From Fimbriiglobus sp. (lineage in GTDB: Bacteria; Planctomycetota; Planctomycetia; Gemmatales; Gemmataceae): DNA of 56,066 bases. Of this stretch, positions 25,250 to 32,991 are shown piece by piece (position 1 is the first letter of the stretch; each line of letters begins with the position of its first letter). Under the pieces are notes generated by a model. That model saw only the letters and a list, made by a program, of their open reading frames with translations, had not been told where the DNA came from and ran no database searches. Position numbers and translations under genes: made by a program. Location of the stretch: positions 1 to 56,066 of the forward strand of contig JALHQU010000025.1 in NCBI GenBank assembly GCA_022841795.1. Reading direction: 5' to 3'.

Positions 25250-27232
25250 TCAGCGGACGGAGCGGAACACGACGACGGTGATGAACACGGCCAGCCCGAG
25301 GACCATGCCGAGGGCGTAGAACTGCACCAGCCCGTTCTGCAGCGGGCGGAGGACGGCCGCGGCGAACCGCGGGACGAAGCTGACCAGCCGGGCCAGCGCG
25401 TCCAGGAACCCGTCGAGCTGCCGCCCGCCGGTGGCGGCTGTTTCCGCCGGCAGCACCACCGTCGCCCCGTAGATCTCGTCCACATACGCCTTGTTCGCCG
25501 ATAGGGCGAAGATGCCGCGGAGCGGCCCCGGCACCCGCTCCGGCCCGCCCCTGCGGTACACCGCCGCCGCGGCCCCGATGCCGGCCACCGCGATCAGCGT
25601 ACTCAGCCCGGCGACGCCCCAGTCGAAGTGGTGTTCGCCCACCTTCAGGTTCGTCGTCTTCGTGAACGCCTCGTTCGCCTGGTGCAGCACCGGCGCCCGC
25701 TCCAACAGGTGGTCGAACCAGTGCGTGAGCGGGTCGGCGATGATCCCGACGAACACCGCCCCGACCGCCAGCACCACCAGCGGGATGGTCATCGTCCGCG
25801 GCGACTCGTGGGCGTGCCCGTGGGCTTCCGGCGGCACCCGCTCCTCGCCCCAGAAGGTGAGGAAGTACGCGCGGAACGTGTAGAACGCCGTCAGCAGGGC
25901 GGTCAGGCAGGCGGTGTAGAACACCGCCTGGTACAGGTAGTGGAATTCGGACCGGCTGTACCCGGCCTCGGACAGAGCGTGCAGGATGCGGTCCTTGCTC
26001 CAGAACCCGGACAGCAGCGGGAACCCGGCCAGGGCGAGCGAGCCGATCAGGAACGTCCAGTGCGTCGTCGGCATCAGCTTCCGCAGCCCGCCGAACTTCC
26101 GCATGTCGATCACGTTCCCCATCGCGTGCATCACCGACCCGCTGCCCAGGAACAGCAGGGCCTTGAAGAAGGCGTGGGTGAGCAGGTGGAACAGGGCGGC
26201 GGTGACGGCGATGGTCGGGGAGATGGCCGCCCCGCACCCGAGCGCCATGAACATGAACCCGAGCTGGCTGACGGTGCTGTACGCCAGCACCCGCTTCAAG
26301 TCGTACTGCGCCAGGGCGATGAACGCCGCCAGCACCGCCGTCGCCCCGCCGATGATTGTCACCACCACCTGAGCCGTTGGCGACATGACGAACAGCGGGG
26401 CGGTGCGGGCGAGCAGGTACACCCCGGCCGTCACCATCGTGGCGGCGTGGATGAGGGCGGACACCGGGGTCGGCCCCTCCATCGCGTCCGGCAGCCACAC
26501 GTACAGCGGCAGTTGGGCCGACTTGCCCACCGCCCCGCAGAACAGCAGCAGGCAGGCGGCGGTCATGTAGCCGTCGCCCGGCGGGTGTTCGGCGATGTGC
26601 CGGATGACGGCGTCGATGTTCGTCTGGTACCCGCCCGCCTTCCACAGCAGGAAGATGCCGAGGATCAGCCCCACGTCGCCCAGGCGGGTGACGAGGAACG
26701 CCTTCCGCGCCGCAGCAGCCGCCGACGGCTTGGCGTAGTAGTACCCGACCAGCAGGTAGCTGCACAGGCCCACGCCCTCCCACCCGGCCACCAGCACGAA
26801 GAAGTTGTTCGCCGTCACCAGCAGGCACATGGCGAACACGAACAGGGCGATGAACGCGAAGTACCGGGCGTATCCGGCCTCGCCGTGCATGTAAGACGCC
26901 GAGAAGATCGCGATGAACGTGGCGATGAACGTGACCATCGCCAGCATCACCGCTGACAGGGGGTCGAGTTGGAACGCCAGCGGCACGCTCAGCCGCCCGG
27001 ACGAAAACCAGGTGCCGAGCGACGCCGTCTGGATCAAGTCGCCGGACTGCCCGGACACGGCGTACAGGACGTAGCAAGCGATGGCCGCGGCCGATGCGAA
27101 CGACACGATGACCGGCAGGTGGGCCAGCTTCACCGCCCGCCCGACGTGGCACAGCGCGGCGAGCAGGCACCCGACCAGCGGCAGGGCGACGACGATCAGC
27201 GACAGCCCGATCGGCGTACTCAAATCAGGCAC
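25250..27232 (-). CDS. nuoL: NADH-quinone oxidoreductase subunit L
   Basis: A 660-residue subunit, the distal proton-pumping module of complex I with the long lateral helix at its C-terminus. Typical motifs are GWEGVGLCSYLLVGYYY, KSAQLPLYVWLPDAMEGPTP and YSTVSQLGFMFMALG. The start is GTG at 27232, overlapping the nuoK stop by eight bases, which indicates translational coupling. Length is close to the family norm of about 610-660. Confidence 0.95.
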   Translation of the reverse strand: MPDLSTPIGLSLIVVALPLVGCLLAALCHVGRAVKLAHLPVIVSFASAAAIACYVLYAVSGQSGDLIQTASLGTWFSSGRLSVPLAFQLDPLSAVMLAMVTFIATFIAIFSASYMHGEAGYARYFAFIALFVFAMCLLVTANNFFVLVAGWEGVGLCSYLLVGYYYAKPSAAAAARKAFLVTRLGDVGLILGIFLLWKAGGYQTNIDAVIRHIAEHPPGDGYMTAACLLLFCGAVGKSAQLPLYVWLPDAMEGPTPVSALIHAATMVTAGVYLLARTAPLFVMSPTAQVVVTIIGGATAVLAAFIALAQYDLKRVLAYSTVSQLGFMFMALGCGAAISPTIAVTAALFHLLTHAFFKALLFLGSGSVMHAMGNVIDMRKFGGLRKLMPTTHWTFLIGSLALAGFPLLSGFWSKDRILHALSEAGYSRSEFHYLYQAVFYTACLTALLTAFYTFRAYFLTFWGEERVPPEAHGHAHESPRTMTIPLVVLAVGAVFVGIIADPLTHWFDHLLERAPVLHQANEAFTKTTNLKVGEHHFDWGVAGLSTLIAVAGIGAAAAVYRRGGPERVPGPLRGIFALSANKAYVDEIYGATVVLPAETAATGGRQLDGFLDALARLVSFVPRFAAAVLRPLQNGLVQFYALGMVLGLAVFITVVVFRSVR

Positions 27233-27656
27233 GGGTGACCTCCTGGAACCGGACCTCGGCCTGTTCCGGCAGTCGCCCGGGGACGGGGAGCGTCGGGTGG
27301 TCGTCGGGCGGCGGGGCGGGCAGCGGCACCGTGTCCACCGCTGGCGGCACGCCCACCTCCCGCACCGTTTGCCAGTCGCCCGAGTCGAGCGACCGCCCCC
27401 GCTTGTACAGCATCAGGAACAGGGCCAGGGCCAGCCCGGCCTCGCACGCCGCCACGGTGACGATGAACAGGCCGAACGCCTGCCCGCCCAGGCTGCCGTG
27501 GTGGCTGCCGAACGCCAGCAGGTTGATCACCACCCCCTGCAGCATCATCTCGGCCGACAGGAACATGGTGATCAGGTTGCGGCGGGTGAGGAACCCGACC
27601 AGCCCGAGGCCGAACAGGATCGCCCCCACCCCCAGGAAGTGCCACAGCGAGATCAT
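27225..27656 (-). CDS. nuoK: NADH-quinone oxidoreductase subunit K
   Basis: A 143-residue membrane subunit with three helices and the conserved glutamates in LSAEMMLQGVVINL and TVAACEAGLALAL. The core about 100 residues match NuoK. A C-terminal extension of about 43 Pro-rich residues (VPLPAPPPDDHPTLPVPG) is unusual. The ATG at 27656 overlaps the stop of a 26-codon mini-ORF by four bases (ATGA). Confidence 0.93.
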   Translation of the reverse strand: MISLWHFLGVGAILFGLGLVGFLTRRNLITMFLSAEMMLQGVVINLLAFGSHHGSLGGQAFGLFIVTVAACEAGLALALFLMLYKRGRSLDSGDWQTVREVGVPPAVDTVPLPAPPPDDHPTLPVPGRLPEQAEVRFQEVTRA

Positions 27657-27733
27657 GCGGCGGCCCTCGCCTTCCCGGCTTCTTTGTCCGTTGAACTTTG
27701 TTCCTTGTTCCTTGCTACTTGTTCCTTGTTCAT
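27653..27733 (-). CDS. 26-codon mini-ORF bridging nuoJ and nuoK
   Basis: A short frame begins at an ATG that overlaps the nuoJ stop by four bases (27733-27730) and ends at a TGA that overlaps the nuoK ATG by four bases (27656-27653). The peptide is highly charged (MNKEQVARNKEQSSTDKEAG then KARAAA) and is encoded by repeats of GGAACAAG, AT-richer than its surroundings. The exact double ATGA fit suggests it relays ribosomes from nuoJ to nuoK. It could also be a repeat that merely kept the frame open. Confidence 0.45.
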   Translation of the reverse strand: MNKEQVARNKEQSSTDKEAGKARAAA

Positions 27734-28818
27734 TGCCCCACCTCTTTCCGGCGGGCGATGGCCACCGCCCCGACGGTGGCGACCAGCAGCAGGGTGCCGG
27801 CCATCTCCACCGCCAGCAGGTGTTCGGAGTACAGCAGGAACCCCAGGTTCGCCACGTTCCGCGCCGGCAGCCGACCGTTCCCGCGGTACACGTACAACTC
27901 GTCCCGCAGTGCCTTCACCGCGGCGCGGGCCTCGGTCTCGTTCGTCGGGTTGCCCAGGAGCGACAGCAGCGGCATCCCGCTCGAACTGCGGAGCGATTCG
28001 TGCTTCTCCAGGAACGCGGCCACCCGCGGGTCGGCGGCGGTCGCCTTCAGCCGGTCTTCCACCGGCAAGCGGTCGGCCGCGGTGAAGAAGGCGTGCAGGA
28101 AGCCGTTCGCCTGGATGGCGTGGTTGCGGAACTCCTCCCACGTCGTCGCCTGGATCGCCTCCTCGCAGTGTCCGAGCGCCCGGTCGAGCAACTGTCGGTC
28201 GTCGGCCGTCAGCGGCGGGGCGGGCAGCGGGTACTGCGGGCCGGCGTCCTTCGCCAGGGCCATCGGCGGCGACGAGGCGTGCAGGGTGAACAGCATCAGC
28301 CCGACGAACCCGAACCCGGCCAGGCTGCCGAGCAGCGGCTCGCGGGTGCGGTCGTTCTCGTCGGACGGCCCCTTCACGTGCGACAGCATGAGCACGAACA
28401 GGAAGGTGACGATGATCGCCCCGGCGTAGATGATGACGGTGGCGGCCATCAGGAACGGGGCGGCGAGCAGCAGGAACAGCCCGCACGTGCTGAGGATGAC
28501 GAACGCGAACGCGATCGCCCCACGGGCCGGGTTCCGCTGCGTCACCAGCACGCACCCGAACCCGACCGCCCCGGCCGCGAACAGCCAGAACAGCACCGAC
28601 CCGACCACGTTCGTCTTGTCGCCGTTCACGCTCAGCACCGGCTGACCGTACCGCTCGAACAGGAACACGCCGAACACGGCGGCGGCGGCGATGACCAGGG
28701 CGACCCCGCCGGCCACCCACCGTACCCGCGGCTTGGGCAGCAGCAGGTACACGCCCGCCACCCCGAGCGCGGCGGCCAGCACCAGTTGGGTGAGCGGGTT
28801 GGCGAGGGCGGGGGGCAT
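27730..28818 (-). CDS. nuoJ: NADH-quinone oxidoreductase subunit J, enlarged
   Basis: A 362-residue protein, about twice normal NuoJ length. The conserved core is clear: SVLFWLFAAGAVGFGCVLVT, then RNPARGAIAFAFVILSTCGL and PFLMAATVIIYAGAIIVTFL. Before the core are about 70 extra residues with two predicted helices. After helix 4 there is an insertion of about 140 mostly helical, soluble residues (about 182-322) before the final helix (LLAVEMAGTLLLVATVGAVAI). ATG at 28818; the upstream in-frame sequence passes through a repeat and is rejected. Confidence 0.88.
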   Translation of the reverse strand: MPPALANPLTQLVLAAALGVAGVYLLLPKPRVRWVAGGVALVIAAAAVFGVFLFERYGQPVLSVNGDKTNVVGSVLFWLFAAGAVGFGCVLVTQRNPARGAIAFAFVILSTCGLFLLLAAPFLMAATVIIYAGAIIVTFLFVLMLSHVKGPSDENDRTREPLLGSLAGFGFVGLMLFTLHASSPPMALAKDAGPQYPLPAPPLTADDRQLLDRALGHCEEAIQATTWEEFRNHAIQANGFLHAFFTAADRLPVEDRLKATAADPRVAAFLEKHESLRSSSGMPLLSLLGNPTNETEARAAVKALRDELYVYRGNGRLPARNVANLGFLLYSEHLLAVEMAGTLLLVATVGAVAIARRKEVGQ

Positions 28819-28877
28819 TCGGGTCCGGTGGGTTGTTGGAACACCGCGTAATGTATGGGGGCGGCAAGTGTCAATTA

Positions 28878-28937
28878 GGGTGGCCGGCTCTCTCCGAGAG
28901 CCGGTTCGGAGTCGCTCTCGGAGAGAGCGACCCACCC
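28878..28937 (-). repeat. Double-hairpin repeat between nuoI and nuoJ
   Basis: Outer arms GGGTGG/CCACCC (28878-28883 and 28932-28937) enclose two hairpins: 9-bp stem 28884-28892 with 28896-28904, and 9-bp stem 28911-28919 with 28923-28931. The cloverleaf layout resembles the repeat between nuoM and nuoN. It occupies much of the 125-base gap in the operon. Confidence 0.7.
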
Positions 28938-28943
28938 GAGAAA

Positions 28944-29507
28944 TCAAGTTCGCGGCGGCGCCTCACTCGCCGGCCCCAGGTCGCCGGCCCGCGTCCGCAC
29001 CGGGTCCGTGCCGGCCTTCGTCGTCTGGTCGAACACGCTCAGCAGTTTCTCCTTGTCGAAGATCATCTGCTCGCGGCTCAGCCCGGTCAGGTCGTACAGG
29101 GTGGTCAGTTCGATGGCGTCCACCGGGCACGCCTCCTCGCACATGCCGCAGTAGATGCACCGCAGTTCGTCGATGACGAAGGTTTCGGGGTACTTCTCGC
29201 GGTCCTTCCAGCCCTCCGGAGCCGGGGCGGCGACGATGTCGATGCAGTGGGCCGGGCAGGCGGTGGCGCACATGTAGCACGCCACGCACTTCGTCCGCCC
29301 GTTCTCGTCCCGGTTCAGCCGGTGGACGCCACGGTAGTTCGCCGGCATCGTCGGCTCCTGCTCCGGGTACGACTCCGTCCGCTTCTTCCCGACCATGTGC
29401 GAGAGGGTGGTGGTCAACCCGCCGATGATCAGCGGCAGGTACAACTGCTCGAACAGGCCGAGCTTGGGCGAGTCCACCCAGGTCACGTCTTTGTCCGCGA
29501 TCGGCAT
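28944..29507 (-). CDS. nuoI: NADH-quinone oxidoreductase subunit I
   Basis: A 187-residue ferredoxin-like subunit carrying two [4Fe-4S] clusters that pass electrons toward N2. Both binding motifs are intact: CVACYMCATACP and CIYCGMCEEACP. The N-terminal amphipathic region (LIIGGLTTTLSHM) is typical. ATG at 29507, three bases after the nuoH stop. The C-terminal about 30 residues are variable. Confidence 0.95.
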   Translation of the reverse strand: MPIADKDVTWVDSPKLGLFEQLYLPLIIGGLTTTLSHMVGKKRTESYPEQEPTMPANYRGVHRLNRDENGRTKCVACYMCATACPAHCIDIVAAPAPEGWKDREKYPETFVIDELRCIYCGMCEEACPVDAIELTTLYDLTGLSREQMIFDKEKLLSVFDQTTKAGTDPVRTRAGDLGPASEAPPRT

Positions 29508-29510
29508 CGG

Positions 29511-30767
29511 TTACGACCCCCTCACCCCTAACCCCTCTCCCACGGGGGGAGAGGGGGACGAAATCACCCGCCGCCGCGGGGCGTTGTTCGGGCCGGTGCC
29601 GAACGCCACCGCGTACACCCCGGCGGCCAGGAACAGCCCGACCGAAATCGCCGTCAGCACCCAGTTCGACAGGCTGTACTGCCGCACCAGCATGACCGCC
29701 AGCAGGTGCAGCAGGCTGAGCGGGATCATCACCTTCCACGCCAGCCCCATCAGCTGGTCGAACCGGAACCGCGGGATGGTCCACCGCACGAGCAGGTACA
29801 GGAACAGGAAGAACCCGGTCTTGGTGACCAGGATGAGGCACTTCACCACCGCCCCCCAGATGGGGTCGGTCACCCGGTCTTCCAGCCCGAACAGGCTCCA
29901 CCCGCCCCAGAACACCACCGTCATGAGCAGGCTGGTGGTGATCATGTGGGTGTACTCGCCGAGCATGAACATGCCGAAGTTCAGGCTGCCGTATTCGGTC
30001 AGGTACCCGCCGACGAGTTCCTGTTCCGCTTCGGGCAGGTCGAACGGCAGGCGGTTGCACTCGGCGTACACGCTCACCATGAACAGCAGGAACGCCAGCG
30101 GCTGGAAGAGTACGAACCAGCCGTGCTGCTTCTGCCACTGGATAATCCCTTCCAGGTTGAGCGTGCCGCTGAACAGCAGCACACCGACGACGCTCATGCC
30201 GAGCGGGATCTCGTAGCTGATGATCTGGGCGGAGCTGCGGAGGGAGCCGAGCAGGCTGTACTTGTTGTCCGACGACCACCCGCCGAGGATGACGCCGTAC
30301 ACCGCCAAGCTGCCGAGCGCGAACACCACCAGCACGCCCACGTCCAGCCCCGGCACGATCACGCCGTTGAACGACTTCGCGTACCCCCCCTGTGTGTCCG
30401 CGTACTGCTGCACGACCGCGGCCGGCTCCACCCCCTGAGTGGCGACCGGGTCCGGCGGCGGTTGAGTGCCGCCCCACGGCACCACCGCCAGCGCCACCAG
30501 GGCGATCGCCATGCTGACGGCCGGGGCGAGCAGGAAGAAGATCTTGTCCACGTGCCGCGGGATGGGCGCTTCTTTCAGAAAGAACTTGCCCCCGTCGGCC
30601 AGCGGCTGGAGCAGCCCGAACGGGCCTACGCGGTTCGGCCCGAGCCGGTCCTGCACCCACGCCGACACCTTCCGCTCGGCCAGCGTCAGGTAGCCGACGG
30701 TCGGCATCACAACGGCGATCACGCCGGCGATGACGATCAGCAGGGTGAGCCAGTCGAATGCGATCAT
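29511..30767 (-). CDS. nuoH: NADH-quinone oxidoreductase subunit H
   Basis: A 418-residue membrane subunit forming the quinone entrance with NuoB and NuoD. Typical motifs are LAERKVSAWVQDRLGPNRVG, the EYTHMI region and the acidic loop VYAECNRLPFDLPEAEQELV. The last about 20 residues, ending SSPSPPVGEGLGVRGS, are a translation of the dispersed CCCCTCACCCC-type repeat at 29517-29558. A repeat therefore appears to have landed at the 3' end and now supplies the C-terminus and stop. Confidence 0.94.
   Translation of the reverse strand: MIAFDWLTLLIVIAGVIAVVMPTVGYLTLAERKVSAWVQDRLGPNRVGPFGLLQPLADGGKFFLKEAPIPRHVDKIFFLLAPAVSMAIALVALAVVPWGGTQPPPDPVATQGVEPAAVVQQYADTQGGYAKSFNGVIVPGLDVGVLVVFALGSLAVYGVILGGWSSDNKYSLLGSLRSSAQIISYEIPLGMSVVGVLLFSGTLNLEGIIQWQKQHGWFVLFQPLAFLLFMVSVYAECNRLPFDLPEAEQELVGGYLTEYGSLNFGMFMLGEYTHMITTSLLMTVVFWGGWSLFGLEDRVTDPIWGAVVKCLILVTKTGFFLFLYLLVRWTIPRFRFDQLMGLAWKVMIPLSLLHLLAVMLVRQYSLSNWVLTAISVGLFLAAGVYAVAFGTGPNNAPRRRVISSPSPPVGEGLGVRGS
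29517..29558 (+). repeat. Dispersed CCCCTCACCCC-type repeat (family 3, copy A)
   Basis: A repeat with a hairpin of 10-bp arms (29532-29541 with 29547-29556, CCCCTCTCCC). It overlaps the end of nuoH. A second copy in the same orientation, differing at a few bases, lies at 50045-50084. Elements of this sequence are widespread in bacterial intergenic regions. Confidence 0.8.
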
Positions 30768-30781
30768 CGAGGGTTCCCAAC

Positions 30782-30809
30782 AAGCCCACCCACGGCCGTG
30801 GGTGGGCTT
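30782..30809 (-). terminator. 28-base perfect palindrome between nuoG and nuoH
   Basis: AAGCCCACCCACGG and its exact complement form a self-complementary 28-mer. On the - strand the stem is followed by TTGTTGGG and on the + strand by TCATT. It resembles a terminator but lies inside the nuo operon (nuoG stop at 30813, nuoH start at 30767), so partial termination or RNA processing is likelier. Confidence 0.6.
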
Positions 30810-30812
30810 TCA

Positions 30813-32504
30813 TTACACGGTCGCCAGTTCTACCTTCTTGCTTGCCGTCGGCTGCGTCAACTCGGTCAGCGCCGCGAACTGCGGCAGGTCTTTCGCCAGG
30901 TCCTTCCGCACCGCGGCCACCGTCGCCAGCCCCTTCCGCCCGCCCAGGTCGAACGCCATCTGGAGTTCGCCTCGCACCTCCGGCCCGGGCTTCACGGCCC
31001 GCGGGAACGACTGGGCCAGCCCGGCGTGGTTGACGAACGTGCCGTCCTTCTCGAACGCGGTGGTGGCCGGCAGCACGACCGTCGCGGCGGCGGTCAGCTT
31101 CGAGTGGAACAGGTCTTGAACGAACAGGTGCGCGGGGGCTTTCCACCCGGCCGGCAGGGCGGCGTTCACCGCTTCCGGGTCGGGGAACCCGCCGGCGAAC
31201 CACATCGCGTTCAGGTCTTCCCGCACCACGTCGGCGAAGCGGATCACCTCGCCCTGGAGTTTCGTCAGCACCGCCTCCACGCCGAGCCGGTTCGGGCATT
31301 TTTCAGCCCGAATGGTGAACTTGGTCGGCGGGACGTGTTCGCCCTTCACGTTCTTCGGGTAGTGGTCGTCCTCGCCGACAACCGGCACCGGGCCGAGGGC
31401 CAGCCGCAGTTCCTTGTTCAGCTTCTTGAACGCGGTGCCGAGGGCGTAGGCCTCTTCGACCGTGAGGAACGGGGACAGCACCACCACCGCCCGGCGGGCG
31501 GTGACGTACACCGCGTCCTCGAACAGCTTGCGAATTTGAACCTGCTGCCACGGGGTCGGCCGCAGGCCGCCGTCGGCGCCCTTCGTCAGCGGGCGGGTGA
31601 TGCGGTCCGGGCTGTGCGTGTGGTGGTACCCCCACCGCCCCTCGTCGCACATCCAGTACCCCTGGGCGTCCGGGTTTTCCCGAGCCCGCAGGCGGTACAC
31701 GATGTCCTTGTTCGTGTCGGTGTGGACGCTGCACCCGGTGGCGCAGTTTCCGCACACGTTGTCCGTCGTCTTCAGGTACCACACCCGTTGGGTGTACAGG
31801 AAGTCTTTCGACCCGAGCGCCCCGACCGGGCACAGGTCCACCACATTCCCGCTCAGCTTGTTCTCCAGCGGGAAGCCGGGGAACACGTCGATCTCCTCGT
31901 GGTGCCCGCGGCCGACGACTTGCAGTTCGCCGGTGCCGCTGATCTCGCGGGTGAACCGCACGCACCGGGTACACAGGATGCAGCGGTCGGTGAACAGGGT
32001 GATCTTGCTGCTCAGGTCCGGCTTGTTCGGCGGCTGGTTCTTCTCGTCCACCAGCCGGCTCTCGGTGCGGCCGAACTGGTAGCTGTAGTCTTGCAGCTTG
32101 CACTCGCCGGCCTTGTCGCACACCGGGCAGTCGAGCGGGTGGTTGAGGAGCAGCCCTTCGAGGGTGTCGGCCTGAGATTTCTTCGCCCGCTCGCCGGGCT
32201 TGTACGCCGGGTCGTAGGGCAGGGCGGGGGCCGGCTTCCGCTTGTCGTACTCGCCGGTGATGATGACGGTGCCGTCCTTCACCGGCGTCTGGCAGCCGGG
32301 GAACACCTTCGGCTGCATCGTCACCTTGCCGTCCTTCAACTCGCCCATCTCCACCAGGCACATGCGGCATGACGCTACCACGGTCAGGCCGGGGTGGTAG
32401 CAGTAATGGGGCACCAGCACGCCGCCGAGTTCGGCCGCCTGCACGCAGTTCAGCTTGCGGGTGCCGATCTCGACCGGCGTGTCGTTCACATAAACGGTTG
32501 GCAT
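30813..32504 (-). CDS. nuoG: NADH-quinone oxidoreductase subunit G
   Basis: A 563-residue peripheral-arm subunit. It has the [2Fe-2S] domain (HYCYHPGL ... CRMCLVEMG), the His-ligated cluster motif HPLDCPVCDKAGECKLQD, two [4Fe-4S] motifs (CILCTRCVRFTREI and LCPVGAL), and the molybdopterin-oxidoreductase-type start CGNCATGCSV. It is shorter than many NuoG proteins (650-900), lacking much of the C-terminal molybdopterin-like region. ATG at 32504, seven bases after the stop of the operon lipoprotein gene. Confidence 0.93.
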   Translation of the reverse strand: MPTVYVNDTPVEIGTRKLNCVQAAELGGVLVPHYCYHPGLTVVASCRMCLVEMGELKDGKVTMQPKVFPGCQTPVKDGTVIITGEYDKRKPAPALPYDPAYKPGERAKKSQADTLEGLLLNHPLDCPVCDKAGECKLQDYSYQFGRTESRLVDEKNQPPNKPDLSSKITLFTDRCILCTRCVRFTREISGTGELQVVGRGHHEEIDVFPGFPLENKLSGNVVDLCPVGALGSKDFLYTQRVWYLKTTDNVCGNCATGCSVHTDTNKDIVYRLRARENPDAQGYWMCDEGRWGYHHTHSPDRITRPLTKGADGGLRPTPWQQVQIRKLFEDAVYVTARRAVVVLSPFLTVEEAYALGTAFKKLNKELRLALGPVPVVGEDDHYPKNVKGEHVPPTKFTIRAEKCPNRLGVEAVLTKLQGEVIRFADVVREDLNAMWFAGGFPDPEAVNAALPAGWKAPAHLFVQDLFHSKLTAAATVVLPATTAFEKDGTFVNHAGLAQSFPRAVKPGPEVRGELQMAFDLGGRKGLATVAAVRKDLAKDLPQFAALTELTQPTASKKVELATV

Positions 32505-32511
32505 CGGCGAC

Positions 32512-32979
32512 TCACTTCTTCCCGATGAGCTGCTTCGCCTCGTCGGCGGTGGCTCGCTTGATGGCCCCGGACGGTCCCGTGCAGACGATCCCGCCGGCCT
32601 TGTCCGCGTCGATCTCGTAGGCCCACAGCGCGTTCTTGTCGGTGGTGCCGGTGAGGATGATGACGCCCTCTTCAATCTTCTTCAGGATCTCGCTCGCGTC
32701 CGGGTAGTTCTTCAGGTCCGCCTTGATCTGGTCGATCGTCGGCATCCGGTTGTTCTCCAGCTCGTAGGAGAAGATGAACAACTTCATCTGGTCGAAGTCG
32801 TGCATCTGCGCCATCCGCTTGCCCGCCCGCGCCGCGTTCCCGAGCGTGCTGCCGTCCGGCCGGTAGGCGGTGTTACGGTCGTCGATCTTCTCCGTCGGCT
32901 TGGTGGTCTTGTTCGGCTTCGGGCAGCCGGTGAACGTCACCGCCACCGCCGCCGCGACAAGGATCAGGCAGGCCCGCAT
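32512..32979 (-). CDS. Small lipoprotein inside the nuo operon
   Basis: A 155-residue predicted lipoprotein: basic start, hydrophobic helix, and lipobox VTFTGC (Cys 19), followed by a Lys/Thr-rich linker and a compact domain (MKLFIFSYELENNRMPTID ... ALWAYEIDADKAGG). It lies 12 bases after the nuoF stop and seven before the nuoG start, so it is surely co-transcribed with complex I. The start of the mature domain recalls planctomycete proteins that track sample or record fields, but no family is recognised. No complex I subunit of this kind is known to me. Confidence 0.75.
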   Translation of the reverse strand: MRACLILVAAAVAVTFTGCPKPNKTTKPTEKIDDRNTAYRPDGSTLGNAARAGKRMAQMHDFDQMKLFIFSYELENNRMPTIDQIKADLKNYPDASEILKKIEEGVIILTGTTDKNALWAYEIDADKAGGIVCTGPSGAIKRATADEAKQLIGKK

Positions 32980-32991
32980 GATCGGCCTCCG

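Noticed and set aside
23220-27170. A 1,316-codon open frame through nuoM and back across nuoL
   Set aside because: The part beyond the nuoM ATG at 25229 is Arg/Gly/Pro/His-rich shadow sequence opposite the real nuoL frame. High GC removes stops. NuoM itself begins at 25229.
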